DNA from: Xylocopa sonorina
Taxonomy: Eukaryota; Arthropoda; Insecta; Hymenoptera; Apidae
DNA length: 64,000 bases
Assembly: GCF_050948175.1 (NCBI RefSeq)
Contig: NW_027490118.1
Span: forward strand, 1,730,102 to 1,794,101
Direction of reading: 5' to 3'
A program made the translations under genes and the position numbers. Of this stretch, positions 15,001 to 24,005 are shown in pieces. Under the pieces are notes generated by a model that worked only from the letters and a program-made list of their open reading frames with translations, ran no database searches and had not been told where the DNA came from. The number at the start of each line of letters is the position of its first letter. Position 1 is the first letter of the stretch.

Positions 15001-15353
15001 GTGCCCACCGAGAGTTAAAATTCGTACATTGACGATAGTTTGACCAAAAAATTCCTACCGAGAGCTAAATTTCGTATATAGGCTATAGTTTGAAGAAAAA
15101 AATTCCAACCTAGTATTAAAATTCGATTATTGACGTTTGTATGACATAAAGATTTCAACCAATATTTAAAATTTGAATATTGACAACAGTTTGAAGAAAG
15201 AAATTCCAACCTAGTATTAAAATTCGTGTATTGACGATTGTTTGACAAACAGATTTCAACCAATAGCTAAAATCCGAATATTGACAGTAGTTTGAAGAAA
15301 AAAGTGCCCACCGATAGTTAAAATTCGTACATTGACGATAGTTTGACCAAAAA
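1..15353. repeat. Satellite DNA array, 202-bp higher-order repeat of four ~50-bp monomers
   Basis: A continuous head-to-tail array runs from the left edge (so its left end is outside the window) to a sharp end near 15353. All monomers share a core of the form TTGAC-N2-T-W-G-Y-TTGA followed by an A-rich tract and TTCC or TTTC. Four variants recur in order: one with TCGTATATAGGCGATAG (52 bp), one with TATTGACGATTGTTTGAC (50 bp), one with GAATATTGACAGTAG (50 bp) and one with CGTACATTGACGGTAG (50 bp), giving a 202-bp unit (for example, unit starts at -1 and 201). Roughly 300 monomers are present. Register breaks come from hybrid monomers. The many 64-82 codon frames in it merely reflect the repeat period and are not treated as genes. 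A pericentromeric, subtelomeric or interstitial satellite are all possible; the sequence alone does not tell. Confidence 0.97.
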
Positions 15354-16640
15354 ATATACGGGTACTGTGAATAAAAACTAATATAAATTGTAGTAGAAAA
15401 TATGTAATGCAATAATTGTAAAACACAATAAACTCACAAGTTTAATTAATATCTCCCGTGGAATAAGGTGTAATAGATCACGATACATATTTTTCAAATG
15501 ATATTATTTTTTAGACGCATATGTGTATGGTGTCTGTAAAACTTGATCAATACTGCTCGTAAATAAACAGAAGATTGACCGTAAAATCCATCGATGATAA
15601 TAAATATGATTAGAATTAAACCAGTATTTGTCAACTTAAAATCAATAACTCTGTTTATGCTTCACGATTTCGCGATTCGTAATTACAGAGTGCATTATTA
15701 ACATATATGCACTATCCCGAAACAACACCAACTTATAGACAATCTTTAAAATAAATCATCACGATCTGGAATCACAAAATCGTTTTTTTCATCTGAACGA
15801 AACACACTTGTTAACGCAGAACACTGTTACTGAAAGAAGATATACTACACAATTATTTAGAAACAGAACATGCTCTTCGCAAAAAGATACATTCGCTGCC
15901 ACACCGATAAGTTATCTAATAAAAGCGAAAGCAATAATAATAATAAAATTAATCCATCGTCCCTCAGTTATGTCGACAGCAGAGTTTACGAGTCCCAATG
16001 ACTTCCTACAGCATTAAATAATCTAACTAGTTCCCCAGTTTGAACAATTTGCATTTAATAAACACAGATTATTCCGACAGTGACCGAAATGACATGAATT
16101 GGTTGCCAGTGTGCATTGTTTTATTTCATCATTGATCATACTTAATTGGCCCATATTCAAATGCTACGACTAATATACTGCAGTCAAACAATTCCGGGAT
16201 CAAAGAGAAATGGCTGCCTACGATAGTTTCTTCCTTAGACTTTGCTCTTCAAAAATTTTTCGCTACAGTCTCCATTTACTATGAACAACCTCTTCCGATC
16301 TTCTGATATCCAATCTTGCGTCTCAGATTTCCGAATGGGACAACGATAAATCTTCCAAGCGTGTTCTAAATGGTACAAAAATTGCTCTCTCGACTAACAT
16401 AGTACGTGTAGATAGCATTGTACGTGACAATTGCTGGCTTGTGGCTAAAATGTAACTGCTAGTTAGCTTCAGAATACTTTTTTACGCATTAAGAGTCGCT
16501 CGTTTAATTTTCACAACAGAAATAACTTTTATTACTATTTGTCATTAGCACTGAAATAGTATAATACTTCTCAAACGTGTATTGTTTGTTTTGGTTGTTG
16601 GCGATGTTAAGCTTTTCAAAGAGATACCATGTGGTCACTA
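15354..16640. other. Unassigned AT-rich DNA flanking the satellite
   Basis: Immediately right of the satellite edge the sequence is unique-looking and AT-rich. I see no conserved protein motif, no RNA gene and no terminal repeats. A 69-codon frame at 15808-16017 has no recognisable similarity and is probably chance. Confidence 0.5.
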
Positions 16641-16649
16641 TTTTCAGAA

Positions 16650-16919
16650 CTCCTCTGACAATTGATTGCAGGTACCTTGATGAACTTCTTACTCAGGTTT
16701 GCAATGAGGAGAAAAGAACTTCGCCTTGGACACCATCAGATGTCACTAGTTAGACGGAGCATTCAAGAAAGAGTGGTTAATGTGGCCCAATCTGGAATTT
16801 ATTGCTGCTATCCTCTACTCTATGGCGGTATTAGCTTTTCACCAAAAAAGAGAGACTCAGTGGCCCAGTTTTTAGGTCCGTTAACCACTTTCTTATGTTA
16901 TCTGATATCAGATAGATGA
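16650..16919 (+). pseudogene. Coding-like broken fragment, unrecognised
   Basis: Following a possible splice acceptor (TTGATTGCAG ending near 16670), one frame reads YLDELLTQVCNEEKRT and onward to a stop. A second frame then reads FKKEWLMWPNLEFIAAILYS to another stop near 16880, and a third frame stays open to 16919. The amino-acid composition of the first two stretches is more gene-like than the surrounding AT-rich frames. The need to shift frame suggests a decayed exon or transposon fragment. I do not recognise the family. It could also be chance. It has no partner genes nearby. Confidence 0.2.
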
Positions 16920-17780
16920 GCGCTCAGCAAAATGGCTTATGATTATTAAGAGGGCCTTTGTACTCTGTAATAAGACCCAACTGATGTATCTTATTGTCGA
17001 TTTTGCACTTATAATGACCATTAACTCAATGAATGTTCCCTCGTCCTGTCGCATTTTCCTATATTCTTATCGCTGCCGATCATAGAGTAAGGAATAGCAC
17101 TTTTCGTACAGCTGCTTTAATCAAGTCTTTTAATTTCAGCCGACAATGGTGATGGGCATTCTTCCAAAATCTTCCAGAATATTAAATGGACCATTAGCCT
17201 TAACAAAGCGACTGACTCCTTGACAAAACAAATTACATATCATTCAATGTTTGACACCTTCATTTGGGGTGGTCCACATTCCTGAGAAAATTCAGTTTAT
17301 CACGAGTCGAAAATAAGAGGTCGCTAATAGTAAACCGACTGATTCTTCAACTTCCCTTTCTTACGTCTTCATTCTTGCAATGGTACCAATTATCAAGAAG
17401 TCGAGCTTACTTAGCTTCCTACTACGTCTAACAGTAATGTATTCTGTAGGGTATCGTTGAATCTCGCACGCTGTGCATCACTTTTCTTAGTTTCATTTTG
17501 AGATTAGCAACCGGTGGTAACGAGCACGTCTATTCGCATAGAGGTTTTAGAAATTTCAATAGCATATAATATATTCAATTTTAAGTATTCTATGTTTCTC
17601 TGAAATTAAATAATTTATAAAATGACGACTTGTAATCATCCTTATCATATAGTTACATTTATATACTGACCAATGATGCTTTGTCTTTTAACAAATTGCA
17701 TGGGAACATAATTTTCTGTATTTTTTGAACGTGTCATGATGTAAAGGAACTATACTAGTACTCCATTTTTGTCTACCCCG
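16920..17780. other. Unassigned intergenic DNA
   Basis: I see no recognisable gene, RNA or repeat structure here. Confidence 0.4.
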
Positions 17781-18022
17781 TAACTGAGATTACAGTTCCT
17801 CGATTTTCAACGGTTGCTTACCTGCTCTGTGATCTCAGTCTACCGTCTGCAATACTACGTAATGAAAATACAGGTCCCTGCTTTCAACGTTTGTTTTTCC
17901 AAATTGCGATCATCACAGCCACCAACATGCAAATATCATATAACTAAGATTATAGTCCTCGTTGCCAAAGCTCATCTTTTACGGGCTGTGATTACAGTCT
18001 CCGACTGCAATGTATTAATTTA
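17781..18022 (+). repeat. Three degenerate ~80-bp tandem copies
   Basis: Three diverged copies start at 17781, 17860 and 17941. Each has the order TAACTGAGATTACAGTTCC-like start, a TTTCAACG-like middle and a CTGTGATYWCAGTCT-like end finishing in CTGCAAT or ATGCAAA. The even spacing of about 80 bp supports an ancient tandem triplication. A 69-codon frame across it is a by-product. Confidence 0.6.
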
Positions 18023-19239
18023 ATAAATAAACTAATTAACAAGAGGATCAACTAGCAGCAGCGTACTAACTGTACACAATAAAGGCTTTATGTGATCTTT
18101 GCTGGTTATATTTCTCATCGATAGGTGGCACGACCTTTCGTTTTAGACTCGAGATTTATTTTGTAACGCAGTAAATAGAGTCTTACGCTTAAGCGAGTCG
18201 GTACATCCTTCATTCGAAGGTGAAGTTAAGATCATGATATTGCGGTCACAAAGGTATCTGTCCAGAAGAAAGTCTCATTCTTATATTGACCTTTTGTTGA
18301 TATTTCAATTTTTTTTTGTTGATTTATATGCTTTCCAAAATCAACTATAGTCATAAGGATTATTTTGTCTCAAAGTTGACCAAGAGTTAGAAAGGTGCAC
18401 GTTATTGACTGACATAGAAAAAATTAAACAATATGTTTGAACATTTCCAAAGTGTTTTATGAAACAAAAAAATGAACTACTAAAAATGCTACAAGTATTA
18501 AGATATATAAACATATATATCTGGTAGTCGCGGTGAACATGTTTAAACAAAAGTATACCTGACTCCACTAGTTTCATCCTTAAATGAATAGACTAAAGGT
18601 TGTCAATGCACTATAAAAACAGATTATATTTGAAAACTGTAAAATTTGCAAAAAATAGTTGAGATAAAAAGAGAAAAGATTAATATTGAACAAGGACGAA
18701 AAGAAAGTGTAAAAAGTGATAATATGTTTAGTATTGGAATAACTACTTCTGATTCTATTAATACAACAACAGGGCAATCATTTCGTGAGCGTTCAGCATC
18801 TTTTTTGTGAATAACAATATAACGCATAAACAAGGAAATAATATATTCTCCCTGTTGCGTTCCCATTCATATTTTTTCTAATTCGCCAAAAGACGTTAGA
18901 ACGCTTCTCAATGTGCCAAGCGATTGGTGAGATGTATCGGTAGTTCCACCAAGAGAATATATTTACTTCGACTCAAAAGCAGAAATTATTAAGAGACTTC
19001 TTTGATCTCAATCCATAGGTAACATTAAACAATTAAAATCAGACATTCATAACAATGGATGTACGTTAGATAAATCTAACGGTATGCATCTTCGGTCTAT
19101 TCAATGTAGTATTTTCAAAATTCCAAATACAAAGCTAATTATTATTGGTATTTATACAGGTAGTTAAGAGCCTCACAATAAAATTTATTATCTGTTATTT
19201 GTTAAAGTAAATTATTTTATTCCGTTATTCCGAACGAGC
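18023..19239. other. Unassigned AT-rich DNA
   Basis: No gene can be supported. Minus-strand frames at 18341-18577 and 18624-18866 are hydrophobic and phenylalanine-rich, which AT-rich DNA gives by chance. Confidence 0.4.
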
Positions 19240-19506
19240 ATCATTCTGCCTCACCTACGTAGGTCTCCCAAAAGGTATATGTTAGATGACTAGGACCATC
19301 GCGAAAACGGTCAAAGTCCATTATCTTTGATACTGAAGCGGCGTTGCTTCGGTTTGCTGTAAAGATGGATGAAGAAAGAAGGAAGGAAAAGAGAGGGGAA
19401 GAACGTTTCGTCCTGGGCCTGCTAGTGGACTCATCAGTAAGGCTACCTAGCAGGCCCTACCTTAGACGCTGGGATATTAGGGACAGGTCAGAACTTCTAT
19501 ATATTG
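19240..19506 (-). repeat. Dispersed element copy 1 carrying a hammerhead ribozyme
   Basis: Read on the minus strand, this segment matches 45463-45650 on the plus strand. The shared part begins with CAATATATAGAAGTTCTGA, continues through a TGTCCCTAATATCCC stretch, the ribozyme and a C/T-rich CTTCCCCTCTCTTTTCC tract, and then a GCCGCTTCAG block. A GCAGAATG block follows immediately in the other copy. Here the two blocks are separated by roughly 90 bp, so one copy has an insertion or the other a deletion. There is no protein-coding frame. It directly precedes a piggyBac relic, which may mark one element inserted beside or into another. Confidence 0.8.
19402..19470 (-). ncRNA. Hammerhead ribozyme, copy 1
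   Basis: All hammerhead elements are present in order on the minus strand. Stem III 5' strand AGCGT (19470-19466) is followed by the cleavage nucleotide C at 19465 (GUC triplet). Stem I is TAAGGT/GCCTTA (19464-19459 with 19443-19438, one G-U pair), with a 15-nt loop. The core CTGATGA is at 19437-19431. Stem II is GTCC/GGAC with a 13-nt loop, then GAAA at 19409-19406, then ACGTT closing stem III. Stems I and II are capped and stem III is open (type III topology). Eleven bases of loop I are perfectly complementary to eleven of loop II. Self-cleavage is predicted between 19465 and 19464. The intact core and stems make chance unlikely, but activity is inferred. Confidence 0.9.
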
Positions 19507-19581
19507 ATCTGATGATTGATTGATTGATGAATAGATCTATCCGACCAAATGTTTTCATAATATAATTGTTTACGGAAAACA

Positions 19582-19964
19582 GTGAAATGGTATAGAAAAA
19601 TTGTTATAGAACTGTTTTACGGAAATTGTCTGGTAAATGCGTGGTACGTTCATAAAAAATGGGGAGCTAAGCATTTCCAAATTTTACAATTTAGAGTAAA
19701 AATTATTGATTATCTGCTGATGAATATTGATAATCATTCTAGTGAATTAATAATGAGTAAATGGAATCATTTTCTAACTTTGTACGAATGATCCGCGAAG
19801 AAGTCGAGAAAGCGATGCAAAGAATGCTACAAACGCTTAGCAGAGTTAAAAAGTATTAAGTACGCCACGAATAAAACAAAAAAATAACCACGTATTGTAA
19901 TTATTGTAAGGACAAGCCGGCACTTTGTTTAACCTGTTTTAAAGAATTCCATAGAAAAAATTGA
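19582..19964 (+). pseudogene. piggyBac-like transposase, C-terminal fragment
   Basis: The frame from 19582 reads KWYRKIVIELFYGNCLVNAW and then an LQFRVKIIDYLL-like segment. This matches the KWYRK...NAW...EFR pattern near the end of the piggyBac (DDE_Tnp_1_7) catalytic domain. It stops at 19791, but the following sequence in another frame gives RCKECYKRLAELKS. In a further segment it gives YCNYCKDKPALCLTCFKEFH, the cysteine-rich C-terminal zinc finger typical of piggyBac transposases, with a stop at 19962-19964. At least one frameshift and one stop separate these pieces, and the N-terminal DDD catalytic part is missing. The fragment is therefore dead. It starts within 80 bp of the hammerhead element. 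Confidence 0.85.
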
Positions 19965-20868
19965 TAACTATATTTTATGATACTCAATGTATATGATTGT
20001 TTTGTATTGGATGTTTGATTACAATGTTGTAATGTTAATATATAATGTTAAATCAACAAAACAATATTTTGTATTTTTTTTATATAAAAGCAATCGTGCA
20101 TGATCAACCGGTAGTTAACTATTCACGATAGTTAATTAGGAAGAAATTTCTTATCAAGTATCTCACAGAGACGTCACACGTAGCTCCATCTACCGACCAG
20201 AAATTTACCCGCCGAAAAGTTCCGTATCAGAAGGCGCGTAGGGAAATCTCTAAGAAAGGAAACAGTCGAATCTCTACGAAAAATCTTTGTTCTAATCTTT
20301 ATTCTTCTTAAAGAGAAGTATTAAGTAAGTAAGAGTAAGTAAGAATAAAAGTAGCTAACAAGACACGCGAGCGACTAGTCGACCTGGTAGATAGTCTAAT
20401 CGATAATATGTAACACCTGTAATAGTGCCTGGAATTAAATACATTTAAAATTGAATACCGTGGTTGAATAACCGCATGATACATCCTTTTCATTTTTCTA
20501 ACTGTGAGGGTAAAATCGCGAGGTGTCTTACCCACACACGTGCACGCACCCCACAAAAGCGAAGAAACTTGCGACAAAAGGTAAGTATCACTATAGGATG
20601 GCCGATTGCAGGGTATTAATGATATTATTGCAACTGGATACGTGTGTAAACAAAAGATGTAATTGCGAATATTCTAGAATATTGAATGTTCGAGATATTC
20701 CACAATTTATGCAAAAGAGTACATGTGTGCGTGTATGTGTGTGCCTGGAAGAACAAGGGAATGCATAGAAATCCGGGGAAAATAGTCGCGAATGTACGAT
20801 AAGTGAATGCATAAAAAGATGTGTGTACGGAGAACGAGTCAGAGTCAATATTGTATTTGAGTTTGAGA
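19965..20868. other. Non-coding stretch with a GT-rich microsatellite
   Basis: The left part is AT-rich. 20100-20600 is less AT-rich and has a TATATAAAAG box-like motif near 20080, so it could be an LTR or promoter-bearing repeat relic, but I found no partner copy. A degenerate GT/GC repeat (TGTGTGCGTGTATGTGTGTG) lies near 20724-20743. Frames at 20308-20577, 20523-20768 and 20591-20848 overlap on both strands and are not supported. Confidence 0.4.
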
Positions 20869-21030
20869 GAAGTTGTTGGATTATTTCAACATGTCAATAT
20901 AGAAACAAAAATGAATATTGTGTTAAGAAATAGAATCATGTATATAAACAGGAGAAGGAAATTTATCGATTCGAGAGGTCCCCAATCAGTTTAGACTGAA
21001 TGGTCTGAAAGAAAAATACATATAGATTTT
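20869..21030 (+). repeat. Dispersed repeat copy 1, open-frame-bearing in the sister copy
   Basis: The stretch starting TTGTTGGATTATTTCAAC matches the segment beginning near 56317 in the same orientation for at least 125 bp. Shared blocks include TTAAGAAATAGAATC, TGTATATAAACAG and CAGTTTAGACTGAA. Here a stop interrupts the frame that is open in the other copy. Flanks differ, so the repeat is a small mobile or copied unit. Function is unknown. Confidence 0.75.
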
Positions 21031-21566
21031 GCACGATTATTATTTCTTAGGAGGGAGGAACCTATATTTTCTGTTGAGTAGTCCCGCAATTCGTATAGGT
21101 TTCGAAGCGTAAAGACGGTCTCTAAGGCCAAGTAATAAAGTATTCAGTTAAATAGAATATCGGATTTTAAATTTATTTCTATCACCCATATCCAATAAAC
21201 GTAGCACTAACAACAATAAATAAGTAGTACTGTGTTCAATAAAATTTCCACTCAATTACAATTACGCTTGTTTTCGCGAAACTCTACAATCCTACATATA
21301 CATATATTGACAATTACTTTTCATCATACGCTTTGCTTCTAAAACTGAAGGAAATAAATATTTATGCCGCTGGTACCATTAGAAGAAATAACAATTTAAT
21401 ATGTTTTACATCGAATTTTATAGGAACAGGAGTTGACGATGAAGTACACAGATTGAACAAAGGAATTTAAATATATTTCTATAAGACGATCGGAAATCGT
21501 AAAAATTTGCAATAATCATAAAATGGAAGGTGTAGATTTATTAAATGAAATGATAAGTATATATAG
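21031..21566. other. Unassigned AT-rich DNA
   Basis: I see no recognisable gene or repeat. Confidence 0.4.
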
Positions 21567-22246
21567 TGTGACGTGGTTACGTAACAAACTCTCGACCCCC
21601 TCGGCTCGCCGACCGCCACCCTCATACCCAAAGCATTAATGACAGTTGCAGCGGTGATAGCCCGCAGGTTTGCGATAAGTAGCCCCCCTTTCGAGTCTCC
21701 GTCCCCGTCCCTTATCCAATAAACGGTAGGAACGAGAAGAGTTCCTGTCGAAGAAACTGCCCTCAAGGGGGAAAAGGACAGCACATCCCAGGAGCGGCTG
21801 TGCTTTGAGGCAGTATGAAGGGCTGAAGTTGACAGCGCCTTGAGATGGAACTGCAAATTTTCATGACGTACAAACTGAAGAATGACGATAGAGAAGTATG
21901 GAGTATAATCGGCAGAGAAGATATGCCCTCGGACGGATGAAAATTCCGGCGACAATTGTGCGAGCGTGCCATAGAAATTAGCGAGCGATTCGAGTAGTAG
22001 AGAGAGGGAGCGAGCGAGAGGGAGAGAGAGAGAGAGAGAGAGAGAGAACTAGGAACATCCAGAAAGAGATTGAGAGAAGATAGCGTGAGTCCTTATCCGC
22101 AAAAGCGTCTGCCTTTCTTTTGCCTTATTTTCGGCCTTTATTGCGGTCTTGGTGTATATTTTTGAATGACAATTGTGATGTTAACGGTGGCCGAGAGTGC
22201 CGACTACCGATTGCTTAATTTGATTGCTTAGTGCGCGGTAAGCGCA
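21567..22246 (+). mobile_element. LTR of an LTR retrotransposon (TGTGACG family), old copy
   Basis: It starts TGTGACGTGG like the element at 63000 and has a GC-richer body. It contains a (GA)n microsatellite (22011-22046) followed by GTGAGTCCTTATCCGC-AAAGCGTC, which also matches the 63.9-kb copy. It ends GCGCA directly before TGGTGATC (22247-22254), a plausible tRNA primer-binding start that recurs after the other copy. TG...CA ends fit an LTR of about 680 bp. The middle sections of the two copies are hard to align by eye. Overlapping minus-strand frames (21479-21972) are by-products. The class (gypsy or BEL/Pao) is not resolved. Confidence 0.55.
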
Positions 22247-22700
22247 TGGTGATCAGAATTCACTTGTTGCGTTCATTGCGTAATTCCCGTGGCTCTTCTA
22301 GCTAGTTCGTGATCCGTTTATCTCGGGTTTCGAGTAATTCTGGTGTTCCTTTTGCCAGATCGTGTCGAGGCTATAGAGAAAGATGCCATGACGTCAGTAT
22401 TCTGCGGCCCATATCTGCGTTATCCGACTAGGCGTTGGTCGACTTAAGGAGCCCTTCGAAGCTTCGAGAATTGTTCCATTCCGTAATTCCCGAACCGCGG
22501 TAACCTTTTTTTTCGTGCTACATCCCGTGTAGCTGGCGAATTTCTTCCTTTGAGACGGCAATTTTGCGTTCGCGAACACGCGAAGATTTGTACGAAAGCG
22601 GGAATAATGATGAAGTGCGTATCAGTCCATAACGTGTTAGCTTAATTGATCGCTCCCCAAGATCCCCGGGCGTGGAAACGTCGGTACCCCGTCACAGTAG
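22247..22700 (+). mobile_element. Probable internal remnant of the TGTGACG-family element
   Basis: It begins with TGGTGATC, the candidate primer-binding site, and stays GC-richer than the surroundings until about 22700. No gag or pol motif can be read. A minus-strand 61-codon frame at 22394-22579 is not supported. It is judged an internal leader or gag remnant by position only. Confidence 0.3.
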
Positions 22701-23810
22701 AATATTTATCAGATCAAAGAAATGAACTCTGAGATAGAGCATGCACTTTGTCAATTTTGCATTAATGAATAGCTGATTTGAATGTAAGAGAGACTATGTA
22801 CAGTTCAACATACCAAAAACATACTTTATATTTCTTAGAATATAAAATTAATATAGAGACATGATAAAATATAAAACTATTTCGAGCATCAGAGAAACGG
22901 CCTTTCAAAGAAATTTAAAACGATCGTACAGAAAATATGCCCTAGATGAGTGACAATAAAGAAGCCTGTAGATGCAAGTTGCCGGAATATAAAGGAAATG
23001 TTATCACGTATTTTAAATGTCGAGTTCAATTATTTTTTGTAAAATGTAGAAAGTGTTTCTCAAAATTTCATAGGGATTGGGGTTGAAAATAGTTAATTTT
23101 TGTAACTGTTATAAGAAACACAAAAAAGTTTGTGTACGCAAACCTTTTTAAGTAAATTATTTTCTTTTTATATGCAGTATTTCGGATAATGTGTACAATG
23201 CAATGTACATGTGAAAGAAAACTAAAAAAAACTGGAATAAACAATGATTCTTTGTATATTGAAAAATTATGTTGCAAATCGTCTAATAATTCAAAAAGAC
23301 ATTCTTGCTTTTGAAAAAGAAATCAGACCTGTATGGATTAAATCCATTTATGGCCGTCAAAAACATATTATTCTTTACACAATTTTAATAATGTTGTTGG
23401 AATACGTGTAAATGGTATAATCTTGATCCATGCGCCATCTATTTGTATAGAGGGGAGATGAAAGTGGTAAAATAAGATTGCAAGAAGGGGAAAAACATTT
23501 TGTTCCGAGAATATGCAGCGCGAGAAAAGGTATATTATAAGAAAGTTTTGGTTTCCTTTTCTACAAAATATATTAAATTCTTACTGAAGAGAAGAATTAC
23601 TCATTAGCCACAGACCACAATATACCAACAAATGCTAATTAGGTGGATAAATTATATACCCTTAGAAACACAAAAATATTCTATTACCATGTTATTAGTT
23701 ACCAATATTTTTAAATATCTCGCTTTCAACATTAATGAACTTGTACCACTTTCAAAATAAACAGATAAGTGTCGGGACTAAAAAATGTCGACAAAAAACC
23801 TATAAGTAAG
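22701..23810. other. Unassigned AT-rich DNA
   Basis: I see no gene, RNA or repeat that I can support. Confidence 0.4.
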
Positions 23811-24005
23811 CTACCCTCCCGGTAAAAGCATTGGAGACAAAAACCGATTACTAATAGGTAAAATATACCTACAATTTATACCACAAATTTCTAAACAATG
23901 TCCAAAATAAATTCCTGGTCGTAAACGAAATAAATTAAATTGAAAGTGTTGAGATACATTGTTAAAATTACTATAAAAATTGACTAAGCCGCACCATTGC
24001 ATCAA
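23811..24005 (-). pseudogene. COX2: Nuclear mitochondrial insertion, COX2 3' part (numt)
   Basis: The minus-strand frame contains RPGIYFGHCLEICGINCRY and then LPI. This follows the cytochrome c oxidase subunit II copper-site region (RPG-hydrophobic-FGQCSEICGxNH-PI in the family). Upstream, ATGGTGCGGCTTAGTCAA resembles the GRLNQ-coding segment that precedes it in COX2. Key residues are damaged: the Ser after the first Cys is Leu, and the His after the second Cys region is replaced. There also appear to be small insertions, and stops occur outside this short window. This fits a decayed nuclear copy. How far it extends into neighbouring DNA is unclear. I know of no nuclear gene with this motif. 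Confidence 0.6.

Noticed and set aside
1..15353. CRISPR-like direct repeats
   Set aside because: There are no unique spacers. Monomers are contiguous variants of one another in eukaryotic DNA.
1..15353. CENP-B box in the satellite (TTCG....CGG)
   Set aside because: TTCGTACATTGACGG has the right words but the spacing and the required A are off by one, and CGGG is not present.
509..15412. Dozens of 64-131 codon minus-strand frames with similar proteins in the satellite
   Set aside because: They follow the repeat period, occur in overlapping frames, end at the same monomer positions and have no known domain. They are products of the satellite sequence.
18341..18866. Possible odorant-receptor exons on the minus strand
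   Set aside because: The frames are phenylalanine- and isoleucine-rich, need several shifts and show no conserved receptor motif. AT-rich chance sequence explains them.
19501..19540. Second CTGATGA motif on the plus strand beside the ribozyme
   Set aside because: It is part of a (GATT)n run with no GAAA or stems, so it is not a hammerhead.
21479..21972. 158-codon and overlapping minus-strand frames
   Set aside because: They lie across an LTR start and contain GA-repeat and LTR sequence. No domain is seen, and the nucleotide-level LTR match explains the region.
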